A DNA stretch of 64,000 nt. Origin: Staphylococcus sp. KG4-3. Its GTDB lineage: Bacteria > Bacillota > Bacilli > Staphylococcales > Staphylococcaceae. The position numbers and the translations under genes were made by a program. This document shows, one piece after another, positions 31,612-40,604 of this stretch. Where the stretch lies: contig NZ_CP166245.1 in assembly GCF_033597815.2 (NCBI RefSeq), positions 1,488,001-1,552,000 on the forward strand. Reading direction: 5' to 3'. The notes under the pieces are model-generated. The model worked only from the letters and a program-made list of their open reading frames with translations, ran no database searches and had not been told where the DNA came from. Position 1 is the first letter of the stretch; the number at the start of each line of letters is the position of its first letter.

Positions 31612-32742
31612 TTAAGATTTCTGACTAATTATTTCAACAATCTTAATTAACTGTTCTGCTAACAGGTTTAATGAACTAACAGGCATACGTTCATCAGTAG
31701 TATGGATATTTTCATAGCCTACACCTAAAATTACAGTTGGTATACCTAATTGATTGATGATGTTGCCATCTGATCCACCGCTAGCAATCACAGCCTCAGG
31801 AGCTAATCCTAAAGCGACAGCACTTGACTTAGCTACTTTGGTAACTAGCGCATCATTTGCAATTTCAAAGCCAGGATAACTTTTTATTATTTCAACATCA
31901 GCAGTACAGCCGTATTTTTGAGCTGTTTCTTCAAAAACAGACTGCATATGTTCCACTTGAGCCTGTATACTTGACTCAGAATGTGATCGCGCTTCAGCTT
32001 TAAGAGTAACTTTATCTGCAACGATATTTGTAGCAGATCCCCCTTCAAAGCGGCCGATGTTAGCAGTTGTAAACTCATCAATTTGACCTAACTTCATTTC
32101 ACTTACGGCTTTTGCTGCAATATTAATTGCACTTATCCCCTTATTAGGTGTGCTTGCATGTGCTGTTTTCCCATATATTGTTGCATTAACTTTCATTTGT
32201 GTAGGAGCGTGGGTAACTGTCTTGCCCACATCAACACTTGCATCAATTGCATAACCGTAATCAGCATCCAATAATGTATGATCTAAAGCTTTTGCTCCCT
32301 CTAATCCAGATTCTTCACCCACTGTTATAACGAATTGTATTTGACCATGTGATAATTTATTGTCATTTATTGTTTGTACAAGTTCTAAGATAGATGCCAA
32401 TCCAGCTTTATCATCAGCACCTAGAATAGTAGTTCCATCAGAATATATGTATCCATCATCTTTAATTTGTGGTTTAATATTTACACCTGGAGTTACTGTG
32501 TCCATGTGACTTGTAAAATATACTTTATCTACATTATCCATATTTTCTGTTGCTTTTAATGTGCAAACTAAATTATTAGCTCCCAAATTTTCATTACTGC
32601 TTGCGTTATCTTCTTTTACAATAACGCCTAAAGTTTCAAATTTGGATTTAAGGAATTGTTGTATGGCTTGTTCCTTACCGCTCTCAGAATTGATTTGTAC
32701 TAATTCTAAGAAAGTATCAATAAGACGTTGTTTATTTATCAT
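31612..32742 (-). CDS. M20-family peptidase (PepT/YqjE-like)
   Basis: A zinc-dependent exopeptidase of the tripeptidase T-like group, 376 residues. The metal ligands are visible as SHMDTVTPG, GADDKAG and EESGLEGA, with the dimerisation domain between and a final GGSDGN motif. The substrate is not determined; related proteins are annotated as tripeptide aminopeptidases. It is divergent from the 32-residue membrane peptide. Confidence 0.88.
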   Translation of the reverse strand: MINKQRLIDTFLELVQINSESGKEQAIQQFLKSKFETLGVIVKEDNASSNENLGANNLVCTLKATENMDNVDKVYFTSHMDTVTPGVNIKPQIKDDGYIYSDGTTILGADDKAGLASILELVQTINDNKLSHGQIQFVITVGEESGLEGAKALDHTLLDADYGYAIDASVDVGKTVTHAPTQMKVNATIYGKTAHASTPNKGISAINIAAKAVSEMKLGQIDEFTTANIGRFEGGSATNIVADKVTLKAEARSHSESSIQAQVEHMQSVFEETAQKYGCTADVEIIKSYPGFEIANDALVTKVAKSSAVALGLAPEAVIASGGSDGNIINQLGIPTVILGVGYENIHTTDERMPVSSLNLLAEQLIKIVEIISQKS

Positions 32743-32845
32743 TTATAATTCCCCATTCTTATATTTATGTGGCTCTTAGTTTAGTTTAACGAAATATATG
32801 TAGTAGTAAAACTAATATGACTCTTTGCTCAGACTGATCATATGC

Positions 32846-32851
32846 TATAAT
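32846..32851 (+). promoter_or_regulatory. Extended -10 promoter for the 32-residue peptide
   Basis: TATGCTATAAT is a consensus -10 with the TGn extension on the plus strand, about 105 bp before the small ORF. No good -35 is seen, as is usual for extended -10 promoters. Confidence 0.5.
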
Positions 32852-32955
32852 GGCAATATAAAACTAATTTAAATTTCAATATAGTTAGTTGTTTAAATGT
32901 TATAAATGAAAAGATACAGGTTAATCCTATTTTCAATGATTTGGAGGAATATACG

Positions 32956-33054
32956 TTGAACAATAATAAAGTATTGAGAGTTATTATCGTAGTAATGTTA
33001 GTAGCTGTTGTACTTGCATTGATATTAACAAGTGTCGTTCCACTAGTGAATTAA
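32956..33054 (+). CDS. 32-residue single-pass membrane peptide (Prli42/DUF4044-like)
   Basis: The ORF starts TTG at 32956, 8 nt after TTGGAGGA, and encodes a basic head (NNNKVLR) and one hydrophobic helix ending TSVVPLVN. The size, positive N-terminus and context beside an M20 peptidase fit the family of tiny Firmicute membrane proteins annotated as Prli42 or DUF4044, which anchor the stressosome in Listeria. Staphylococci lack a classical stressosome, so the job here is open. A strong ribosome site, a promoter and a terminator support a real gene. Confidence 0.72.
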   Translation: MNNNKVLRVIIVVMLVAVVLALILTSVVPLVN

Positions 33055-33107
33055 TCATTAATTAAATGTAAGTTTAAATGTTGTATATCAATCTCTTAAA
33101 ATAAACG

Positions 33108-33182
33108 AAGCTCACACATAATATGAGTACAAGGCTGAGTATATAAACTCAAACCGATCTCATACAATGTGTGAGCTTTTTA
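33108..33182. terminator. Bidirectional terminator after the 32-residue peptide gene
   Basis: AAGCTCACACAT pairs perfectly with ATGTGTGAGCTT, followed by TTTT. The 56-nt loop holds a second small hairpin (GAGT...ACTC). It also touches the stop of the convergent exporter gene. Confidence 0.75.
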
Positions 33183-34172
33183 TGTTGCTGCAGATTTTTG
33201 ATCGCTGTGTAGACGTAATGAGCCAAATTGCGATTTAACAGCTAAATATGCTTCTAATTCATTCAATAATTGAAATAGATTTGCACGCGTTCTAAATCCT
33301 TCATGCGAAGTTGGCAATTCTAATTCATTTAATTCTAACCTTATTTCATATAATGAGTGCAGTCGCAACACAGTGTAATCATTGCTATTTACATTGGTAG
33401 CTACTTCTGCAAACAAATTAGATATTTTAGACAATAAACAGTCTTTGGTCTCAATATTTTCAATGATTAAAGACATACGGCGTAAAAGCTCTAATTGTTC
33501 CTCACGCATATCAAAATAATGGTAATAAGAGTTTTCATTTCTAACAAAATGATTTTTAACATCTCTAAAAGCGATAGATTTTGCTTTGCGAATTGTATAT
33601 TTTAATTCGTCAAAAGCTATATTCACATTATTATTTGGCTTTATACATGTATTGCTAAACTGCTCAAAAATATAAGTGAATTGTTGTTCGATTTCTTGTT
33701 TATAATGTTTTAAATTACTATCTAAACTAGGCATAATAACGTTCATTAAGAATGCAATACCCAGACCTACGATTAAAAGCAGAATCTCATTGTAAAACAA
33801 TTTTAAATCAATGGCTGACGCATTGAAAACGTGTAATAAAATGACACAACTGGTTACAACGCCTTCTTGCACTTTAAATACTACTGTTAACGGTATAAAA
33901 AACAGTACAATTAGACCTAAAACAATCGCGCTTTGCCCTAACATACTAAAAGCAACAGAACCTAGAATTAGAACCATAAGACATGATACAAAACGAGAAA
34001 CAATTGCTTGTAGTGAATGCACTTTAGTATGTTTGATGCACAAAACAACTAAAATGGCACTGGAAGCAAAATTATCTAAACCCATTAATTTAGCAATTAT
34101 GATTCCTAGCGCCATTCCAACTGCAGTCTTAATTGTTCTAAATCCGATCCGATATGGATTTAAACTCATCAT
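33180..34172 (-). CDS. Aromatic acid exporter family (FUSC/DUF939-like) membrane protein
   Basis: The N-terminal half, about 150 residues, has five to six hydrophobic helices (TAVGMALGIIIAKLMG, SAILVVLCI, LMVLILGSVAF, LLIVGLGIAFLMNV) with the FRTIKTAVG start typical of the ArAE_1/DUF939 family. The C-terminal half is a cytoplasmic helical domain. Relatives are proposed to export aromatic acids, but no substrate is established. The gene starts 12 bp after brxB ends, so it is probably co-transcribed. The ATG at 34172 follows GAGGT; a second ATG is adjacent. Confidence 0.82.
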   Translation of the reverse strand: MMSLNPYRIGFRTIKTAVGMALGIIIAKLMGLDNFASSAILVVLCIKHTKVHSLQAIVSRFVSCLMVLILGSVAFSMLGQSAIVLGLIVLFFIPLTVVFKVQEGVVTSCVILLHVFNASAIDLKLFYNEILLLIVGLGIAFLMNVIMPSLDSNLKHYKQEIEQQFTYIFEQFSNTCIKPNNNVNIAFDELKYTIRKAKSIAFRDVKNHFVRNENSYYHYFDMREEQLELLRRMSLIIENIETKDCLLSKISNLFAEVATNVNSNDYTVLRLHSLYEIRLELNELELPTSHEGFRTRANLFQLLNELEAYLAVKSQFGSLRLHSDQKSAAT

Positions 34173-34184
34173 CTAATAAGACCT

Positions 34185-34622
34185 CTATTTTTCGTCACAA
34201 TAAGTGTCGAATAAGTTTTGTAATTGATTAATCACATCCATCACATCATGACCTTCGATTTGGTGCCTTTCAATCATTTCTGTGACTTTACCATCTTTGA
34301 CTAAGGCGAACGATGGACTTGATGGAGCTAAACCTTCAAAATAGTCTCTAGCTTGTTGTGTAGCTTCTTTATCTTGACCAGCAAACACAGTAACAAGACG
34401 ATTTGGTAATTTATCATAGTGCAATGCATGTGCGGCTGCTGGTCTTGCAATACCACCTGCACATCCACAAACAGAGTTGACCATTACTAATGTTGTTCCC
34501 TCTTGTTTTAAAACATTATCTACTTCTTCTGCAGATGTTAATTGCTCGTAACCTGCTTCTTCTATTTCATTACGTGCTTGATTAACTACATCTGTCATAT
34601 ATAAATCAAAGTTTAAATCCAT
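34185..34622 (-). CDS. brxB: Bacilliredoxin BrxB (YqiW/YphP family)
   Basis: BrxB removes bacillithiol from mixed disulfides on proteins. The 145-residue thioredoxin-like protein has the family's CGC active site ([14 protein letters not shown], Cys52 and Cys54) and the [12 protein letters not shown] strand. In S. aureus the gene near gnd and the branched-chain dehydrogenase genes is brxB, so context favours BrxB over its paralogue BrxA. It works with YpdA, encoded at 5.2-6.2 kb. The ATG at 34622 follows AAAGGTG. Confidence 0.9.
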   Translation of the reverse strand: MDLNFDLYMTDVVNQARNEIEEAGYEQLTSAEEVDNVLKQEGTTLVMVNSVCGCAGGIARPAAAHALHYDKLPNRLVTVFAGQDKEATQQARDYFEGLAPSSPSFALVKDGKVTEMIERHQIEGHDVMDVINQLQNLFDTYCDEK

Positions 34623-34767
34623 AATAATTCACCTTTCATTTCAAGTTGATACCTTCATTCTACTAATATATATTCAATTGTTCAACATGTGTACACATTA
34701 TTCAATAAACTTTCAAGAATATTTGCTTTTTAAACATAAGTTATATAGCAAAATGGAAGTTATTAGA
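34623..34767. other. Gap between brxB and the acyltransferase gene
   Basis: A 145-bp AT-rich gap with no gene and no clear terminator hairpin. It may hold the brxB promoter. Confidence 0.4.
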
Positions 34768-36039
34768 TTACTTATAGATTACTTCTTCTTGTTTAAAATT
34801 TATACTTAAATTTTTTAAAAGATTCGAAAACTCATTTTCAATTTTTGCGTTATTTATATTTCTAATAAAATTAATTTGTAGCTTATTATTGAAAGTCAAA
34901 ACACTGCAATTATAGGGTGTTCGTGATCTTGTATTTAATATACATGACATTGAATTGATAAAATGTGACATCTCTTTTGGTAAGTTTACCATTCCCATAT
35001 TTGTAATAGTTAAGCAAGTTGTTTTTTCTGAATATAGAAACGCTAGTTTCAATATTATATTTTTTATGAATAGTGGCATAAACTTAATGAATTTTTTATT
35101 TTGTATATTTATATTCCTTACTACCTTTGATGCTAATAAGTTTGTATCTAAATCATATTGTAATTGTGTATTGACCGTACTTATAATATCAGTCAAATTG
35201 TAATTATGATTTTTTGGATTAATTTCTGGTTTGCTGTATAGCACAAAATTTCTTAAAGTTTTACTTTTAAAAATATTTCTTAAATCTATAGGTAAGAAAA
35301 CTCTAATAGCTTTATGTTTTTTATTTTGAATTTTTTCATTTTGAATCTTTTGTATTGACATTATGACTAATGAAGTAATAAGAACCGTTAAGCTTGTATT
35401 CATTTTTCGAGCAATTGGTTTTATATTATTTATATCTATTGTGAAGTGTTGTGTTTTTAAAGTGTTTTCTTGTTGATCTGAAATTTGGAAAGTTTTTTTA
35501 GTATTACGTTTTGCTTTATATTTAAAATTCGTAGTAATGCCGGTATATGCATCAATTAATTCTTCTTTTTCTGGAAGTGTTTCAGCTTTTAAAATTGTAC
35601 TGTCATTAATTTTTAAACTTTCCTTTTGCTTTAAATATTCATAAAGTAAGGCTTTAAGAAATACAATACCGCCCTTACCGTCTGTGATAGCATGGAAAAA
35701 TTCTACGTGTATAAGGTGTTTATTATACAATATTCTTATAGCTTGATTAGCTAATGTTTTATTAGACATTGGTTTAAGTAATTCTGTTTCTTTTTCAATT
35801 AATAATGGAGTCTTTAATGATTCTTGATAATATGAAAAGAATCCTTTTTTTATACATGAAATAATTGTAGGAAACCTCTTACTTATTTCATTCACTGAAG
35901 ATTGTAAGATATCTACATCAACAGGTTCATTCAAAGTTGCTGATAATCGAAACATATTACTCCAATTTTTATTTTTAGATGCCATGTGTATAGCAGCTGT
36001 ATTATCTAAATTAAAATTTTGATGTATATAAGAAAACAA
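34768..36039 (-). CDS. Condensation-fold acyltransferase (alcohol acetyltransferase-like), role unknown
   Basis: The 423-residue protein looks like a CoA-dependent acyltransferase of the condensation/BAHD fold. It has HxxxDG at residues 116-121 (HAITDGKGG), which normally holds the catalytic His, and a C-terminal NMG segment with an aromatic strand. No signal peptide or clear membrane helix is seen. The start is TTG at 36039, a few nt after AGGAGGTGA. It follows the membrane protein gene by 36 bp, so they form an operon. It is rich in Lys, Asn and Ile (AT-rich codons) compared with neighbours. The acyl acceptor is unknown. Confidence 0.75.
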   Translation of the reverse strand: MFSYIHQNFNLDNTAAIHMASKNKNWSNMFRLSATLNEPVDVDILQSSVNEISKRFPTIISCIKKGFFSYYQESLKTPLLIEKETELLKPMSNKTLANQAIRILYNKHLIHVEFFHAITDGKGGIVFLKALLYEYLKQKESLKINDSTILKAETLPEKEELIDAYTGITTNFKYKAKRNTKKTFQISDQQENTLKTQHFTIDINNIKPIARKMNTSLTVLITSLVIMSIQKIQNEKIQNKKHKAIRVFLPIDLRNIFKSKTLRNFVLYSKPEINPKNHNYNLTDIISTVNTQLQYDLDTNLLASKVVRNINIQNKKFIKFMPLFIKNIILKLAFLYSEKTTCLTITNMGMVNLPKEMSHFINSMSCILNTRSRTPYNCSVLTFNNKLQINFIRNINNAKIENEFSNLLKNLSINFKQEEVIYK

Positions 36040-36075
36040 ACCTTCACCTCCTATTTAAATTGAAATATAGTCAAT

Positions 36076-37167
36076 TTAAGATGTTATAGTAGCATCTAAT
36101 TCATTAAATTTTATTTCATAACAGTATTCAAGTTTTCTATAATAATCTTTTTCTACAAAATCTGTAGGTTTAACTTTTGTTTGGTCCATATTAAAATAAT
36201 TTGAGTTTGATATTTCTAAAATATGATAAACAAATTGGGAACAAAACATGATGTTTGGTCTAATTGAGATTTTAGTTATTAACCCAACTAAATTATAAGC
36301 ACTACCTTTTTGATTTATTTCTTTAATTGTATCAATCATTTTTTTCTTTTGTTTTATAGTAGTAGCTAATTTGTAAACCATGATACTTGCATCACTCTTT
36401 TTATTGAATGAAAGAATTTGCTCGCGATTCAAACCAGGTTGAGTAAGTTTTTCACCACCATTATAACTAATTGTAGTTTTTAAATCTTTATCAAAACTTA
36501 AAGAAACATGATTATATATTTTGCGAGTGAAGAGCGATATCACTTCGCTAGCCGAACTACCTGTACTAGAAATTACAATATAAATGAAAGGATCAGACAA
36601 ACTTTTTATACATTCTTCAAAATAATTGTCATTTAATGTGTTTTTATTTAAATACCTAACGTAACTGTGCCTAGGTATGTCCTCAAATATTTCATTAAGG
36701 TTTTCTTTAGATAGTGCGTCTTTACCCTGATTAAGATTTTGCTTTAAGCTATTATGTTTATTGTTAAATAATTTGATCATAGCAAAACTTACCGAAGATT
36801 GTTTTTGTGAAGAAAATTGATTTTCTAAAGTGTATAAATAATGTAGATACCTTACAAAAAACGGTAAAAAAATTATTATAATAGCTACTATTTTTTCAAT
36901 TATAAATACTATCCAAATACCTTTCTCATTGAATACAAAACCATTTATATAGACTTGTTGTAATATTAATATTAAAATATATATTAATATTAGTATTATT
37001 TTGGTTTTCATGAATTGTTTTGTCAGTATTGTAGAAAAAATTAGAAGTACAGTGGATATAGCGTAAATGACTACGAAAAAGACTGGCTTTTGAGCAAATA
37101 TTAGTGTGATAAACAAAATTAATACTAGCAATTGTATAAATCTTATATATATGCTTTTAAGTATCAT
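36076..37167 (-). CDS. Membrane protein with permuted NlpC/P60 (YiiX-like) cysteine hydrolase domain
   Basis: The first 110 residues form about four transmembrane helices. A linker rich in Asn and Lys (about 120-160) leads to a domain at about 190-350 with the permuted papain-fold order: His220 (YNHVSLSFD) before Cys309 (MFCSQFVYHIL). The IVISSTGS opening is typical of YiiX/YaeF/LRAT-like proteins, which act as amidases, esterases or acyltransferases. I chose the ATG at 37167, after GGGAGGG; an in-frame start at 37215 lacks one. It is the first gene of the cassette with the acyltransferase. Confidence 0.75.
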   Translation of the reverse strand: MILKSIYIRFIQLLVLILFITLIFAQKPVFFVVIYAISTVLLIFSTILTKQFMKTKIILILIYILILILQQVYINGFVFNEKGIWIVFIIEKIVAIIIIFLPFFVRYLHYLYTLENQFSSQKQSSVSFAMIKLFNNKHNSLKQNLNQGKDALSKENLNEIFEDIPRHSYVRYLNKNTLNDNYFEECIKSLSDPFIYIVISSTGSSASEVISLFTRKIYNHVSLSFDKDLKTTISYNGGEKLTQPGLNREQILSFNKKSDASIMVYKLATTIKQKKKMIDTIKEINQKGSAYNLVGLITKISIRPNIMFCSQFVYHILEISNSNYFNMDQTKVKPTDFVEKDYYRKLEYCYEIKFNELDATITS

Positions 37168-37230
37168 TGAAGTAATCCCTCCCATATAAAAATTTATTAA
37201 ATAATGTAATAACAAATATTCATTAATAAT

Positions 37231-37281
37231 ATAATATTTTAGGCTGAGACATATATTTTGTGTCTCAGCCTAAAATATTAT
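37231..37281. terminator. Bidirectional terminator after bkdB
   Basis: ATAATATTTTAGGCTGAGAC at 37231-37250 is matched exactly by its reverse complement at 37262-37281, a 20-bp perfect stem with an 11-nt loop and AT-rich flanks. It ends the bkd operon and separates it from the cassette at 34.8-37.2 kb. Confidence 0.92.
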
Positions 37282-37305
37282 CAACTTTATTGAGTTGTAT
37301 GTTAA

Positions 37306-38601
37306 TTAGTAGATACTTGTATGCTCAATTGAATATTGTTCGATACGTGTTTTTACGAAGTTCATAAATCTACCTGCTTGTAAGCCATCTAAGATACGAT
37401 GGTCGATAGATATACATAAGTTAACCATGTTTCGAATTGCAATCATATCATCAATAACTACTGGTTTTTTAATCACAGATTCAATCTGCAGTATTGCTGC
37501 TTGAGGATGATTAATTATACCCATAGAAGATACTGAGCCAAACGTACCTGTATTATTTACGGTAAACGTACCTCCTTGCATATCTTCTGAGCGTAATTTC
37601 TTGTTACGTGCCTTTTGGGCTAATTCATTAATTTCTCGAGCGATACCTTTAATTGACTTTTCATCAGCATTTTTAATTACAGGCACATATAATTTATCTT
37701 CGTCTGCAACTGCTATAGAGATATTAACATCTTTATGCATCACTATCTCAGAATCTTGCCAACTACTATTTAATAAAGGATAAGCTTTTAATCCTTCTGC
37801 AACTGCCTTAACGAAAAATGCAAAGAATGTAAGGTTATAGCCTTCACTTTCTTTAAAGCTATTCTTATGATAATTACGTGTTTTAACTAAGTTAGTTGCA
37901 TCTGCTTCTACCATCATCCAAGCATGGGGAATTTCGTTAACACTGTTCACCATATTTTGAGCTATTTGTTTACGTACGCCATTAACTGGTATTGATGAAC
38001 CTGGTGATGGATCATTATACGCTGATTGTTGTGAGACTTTAGGAGAATCTTTGGGCGCTACAATTGTAGAAGGTGCTTTGCTGATACCTTCTTTAATAAC
38101 TTTCTCTATATCTTTCTTTGTTACACGCCCTTCAAAGCCTGTGCCTACAACTTGATCTAAGTCAATTTGGTTTTCAGATGCTAATTTGAACACGACTGGT
38201 GAATAACGGCCATTGTTTTTAGGTCCATCTGCATTAGTATTAGCAGTAGTTGAAACTGAATCATTTTGGATGTTATTATCACTTGTTGACTGCTTGTTTT
38301 GTAACTCTTTTTTGACATCTTCAGATTGATTATTAGTCGATTGTTCTTGTTCAGTTTCATTTTGTTCGTCACCAGTATCTAATAGACAAATAATTTCATC
38401 TACAGCTATAGTATCGCCTTCTTCAACTTTTATTTCAGTAATTGTACCTGCATAAGAAGAAGGTACTTCTGCAGTGACTTTATCTGTAATTACTTCACAT
38501 AATGGATCATATTCTTCAACTTTATCCCCTACTGAGACAAGCCACTGTTCTATAGTTCCTTCATGAACACTTTCACCGAGTTTAGGCATTTTTATTTCCA
38601 T
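37306..38601 (-). CDS. bkdB: Branched-chain 2-oxoacid dehydrogenase E2 (dihydrolipoamide acyltransferase)
   Basis: E2 forms the core of the complex and transfers branched-chain acyl groups to CoA. The protein has one N-terminal lipoyl domain with lipoyl-Lys41 (ITDKVTAEV), a Gln/Asn-rich linker (about 80-125), a peripheral subunit-binding domain (YSPVVFKLASENQIDLDQV), a second linker and the catalytic domain with the C-terminal HRILDG motif. It has 431 residues. It starts 12 bp after bkdAB. Also called bmfBB in staphylococci. It needs lipoylation, which lipM at 55 kb may support. Confidence 0.95.
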   Translation of the reverse strand: MEIKMPKLGESVHEGTIEQWLVSVGDKVEEYDPLCEVITDKVTAEVPSSYAGTITEIKVEEGDTIAVDEIICLLDTGDEQNETEQEQSTNNQSEDVKKELQNKQSTSDNNIQNDSVSTTANTNADGPKNNGRYSPVVFKLASENQIDLDQVVGTGFEGRVTKKDIEKVIKEGISKAPSTIVAPKDSPKVSQQSAYNDPSPGSSIPVNGVRKQIAQNMVNSVNEIPHAWMMVEADATNLVKTRNYHKNSFKESEGYNLTFFAFFVKAVAEGLKAYPLLNSSWQDSEIVMHKDVNISIAVADEDKLYVPVIKNADEKSIKGIAREINELAQKARNKKLRSEDMQGGTFTVNNTGTFGSVSSMGIINHPQAAILQIESVIKKPVVIDDMIAIRNMVNLCISIDHRILDGLQAGRFMNFVKTRIEQYSIEHTSIY

Positions 38602-38613
38602 GTTTGTGCCTCC

Positions 38614-39597
38614 TTAGAATTCTGCGAGTTCACGCATTTTAATTTTTATTTTATCTGGATTAATCATAAACTCGTCTTCGAGTGTTGGTGCAAATGGCAT
38701 CGCTGGAACATCAGGACCTGCGAGTCTCATTATTGGGGCATCTAAGTCGAACAGACAGTTTTCTGCAATTATAGCAGCTACTTCAGACATAACACTACCT
38801 TCTAAATTATCTTCGGTAACTAATAAAACTTTACCTGTTAGTTTTGCTCTTTCGATAATTGTTTGTTTGTCTAATGGGTATACTGTACGTAAATCAACAA
38901 CTTCTATATTAATGCCATCTTCTGAGAGCATATCGGCTGCTTGAATACAATAATTTACACATAGGCCATAGGTAAATACAGTAATATCATCGCCTTCACG
39001 CTTAACATCAGCTTTACCAATTGGCACTGTATAATACGATTCTGGCACTTCTTCTTTAAGTAAGCGATAAGCTTTTTTATGTTCGAAATATAATACTGGG
39101 TCATTTGATTCGATTGAAGCTAATAATAAGCCTTTCGCATCATATGGCGTAGATGGAATAACAATTGTGAGTCCTGGTGTATTTGCAAATACAGATTCCA
39201 CGCTTTGAGAGTGATAAAGTGCACCGTGAATGCCGCCTCCAAATGGAGAGCGAATCGTAATTGGACAATGAAAATCATTATTTGAACGATATCTCATTTT
39301 AGCTGCTTCACTCATGATTTGATTTGTTGCAGGTAGAATATATTCGGCAAATTGTATTTCTGCTACAGGACGTTTACCTAACATTGCTGCGCCAATACTT
39401 GTGCCTACGATATTAGACTCTGCTAGTGGAGTATCTAAAACACGTGCTTCACCGTATTTTTGTTGTAAACCTAAAGTGACACCAAATACGCCACCTTTTT
39501 TACCGACGTCTTCACCTAATACAAATACGTCGTCGTCCTTTTCCATTGCTTGGTCGAGTCCTTGTTGGATTGCTTCTAAGTAACTTAATTTAGGCAT
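38614..39597 (-). CDS. bkdAB: Branched-chain 2-oxoacid dehydrogenase E1 beta
   Basis: The beta subunit of the thiamine diphosphate-dependent E1 that decarboxylates 2-oxoacids from Val, Leu and Ile. The 327-residue product has the transketolase pyrimidine-binding domain (FVLGEDVGKKGGVFGVT, LAESNIVGTSIGAAM) and the C-terminal transketolase domain (VEVVDLRTVYPLD). It overlaps bkdAA by 8 bp, suggesting coupled translation to keep subunit ratios. Confidence 0.95.
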   Translation of the reverse strand: MPKLSYLEAIQQGLDQAMEKDDDVFVLGEDVGKKGGVFGVTLGLQQKYGEARVLDTPLAESNIVGTSIGAAMLGKRPVAEIQFAEYILPATNQIMSEAAKMRYRSNNDFHCPITIRSPFGGGIHGALYHSQSVESVFANTPGLTIVIPSTPYDAKGLLLASIESNDPVLYFEHKKAYRLLKEEVPESYYTVPIGKADVKREGDDITVFTYGLCVNYCIQAADMLSEDGINIEVVDLRTVYPLDKQTIIERAKLTGKVLLVTEDNLEGSVMSEVAAIIAENCLFDLDAPIMRLAGPDVPAMPFAPTLEDEFMINPDKIKIKMRELAEF

Positions 39598-40588
39598 TGT
39601 CTAAACTCCCTTCTTCATAAACATGTGTATATGTTTCTTCTGGAGACGGATAAGGTGCTTTTTCGGCTTCTTTAGTTGCTTGGTTTACAATTTCTTTATG
39701 TTCACTTTCAACTTTTTCTAACCATTGTTCATTTATTATGCCTTCTTCAAGAAGAAATGTTTTGAATTTAAGATTACAGTCTAATGATTTCAACTCTTCA
39801 CGTTCTTCTTTCGTACGATATTTATCATCATCATCTGAAGAGTGGGCTGTCAATCTTGTACACATGGCTTCAATCAATGTAGAACCTCCACCATTTAATG
39901 CGCGGTCTCTAGCCTCTTTCATAACTTTATACATTGCAATTGGATCGTTGCCGTCTACATGTTCACCATGCATACCGTAACCAATAGCACGGTCTGACAA
40001 TTTTTCAGCACCATATTGTAGCGAATCTGGAACAGAAATAGCATATTTATTATTTTCAATTACACAAACAAATGGTAGTTTATGTACGCCTGCAAAGTTT
40101 AATCCTTCGTGAAAATCACCTTGGTTAGAACTACCTTCACCAACTGTAGCCATAGCAATATTTGGTTTATTATCCATTTTCAACGCTAATGCTGCCCCGA
40201 CACCATGTACAATTTGTGTACCAACTGGTGAACTTTGAGATAAAATTCCTTTTTCACGTTTACTAAAATGAGATGGCATTTGCTTTCCACCTGAACTAAT
40301 ATCATCACGTTTACCAAATGCTGCTAACATTGAGTCTAAAGCTGTCATACCCATATAGGTAACAAACGCTAAATCTCTATAATAAGGTGAAGAAATATCT
40401 CCTTCTTGCATAGCATACGCCATACCTATTTGAGTAGCTTCCTGTCCTTGACAACTTATAACAAACGGGATTTTACCTGCACGGTTTAATAGCCACATAC
40501 GTTCATCTATTTTACGCCCTAAATCCATCCATTTATACATTGCTTTTAAATCAGACTCTTCTAGTCCAACTGATTTATAATCAAACAT
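39590..40588 (-). CDS. bkdAA: Branched-chain 2-oxoacid dehydrogenase E1 alpha
   Basis: The alpha subunit binds the diphosphate of thiamine diphosphate: the GDG-type motif is seen as GEGSSNQGDFHEGLNFAG, with the family's YRTKEE loop near the C-terminus. I chose the ATG at 40588 (332 residues, MFDYKSVGLEESDLKAMY), which follows TAGGAGGAAATAAG; a start at 40630 would lie inside lpdA. It begins 16 bp after the lpdA stop. Confidence 0.94.
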   Translation of the reverse strand: MFDYKSVGLEESDLKAMYKWMDLGRKIDERMWLLNRAGKIPFVISCQGQEATQIGMAYAMQEGDISSPYYRDLAFVTYMGMTALDSMLAAFGKRDDISSGGKQMPSHFSKREKGILSQSSPVGTQIVHGVGAALALKMDNKPNIAMATVGEGSSNQGDFHEGLNFAGVHKLPFVCVIENNKYAISVPDSLQYGAEKLSDRAIGYGMHGEHVDGNDPIAMYKVMKEARDRALNGGGSTLIEAMCTRLTAHSSDDDDKYRTKEEREELKSLDCNLKFKTFLLEEGIINEQWLEKVESEHKEIVNQATKEAEKAPYPSPEETYTHVYEEGSLDNA

Positions 40589-40604
40589 CTTATTTCCTCC
40601 TAAA

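Noticed and set aside
34768..37167. Mobile element or genomic island at the acyltransferase cassette
   Set aside because: No integrase, transposase, tRNA or flanking direct repeats were seen. Composition differs but is not proof of transfer.
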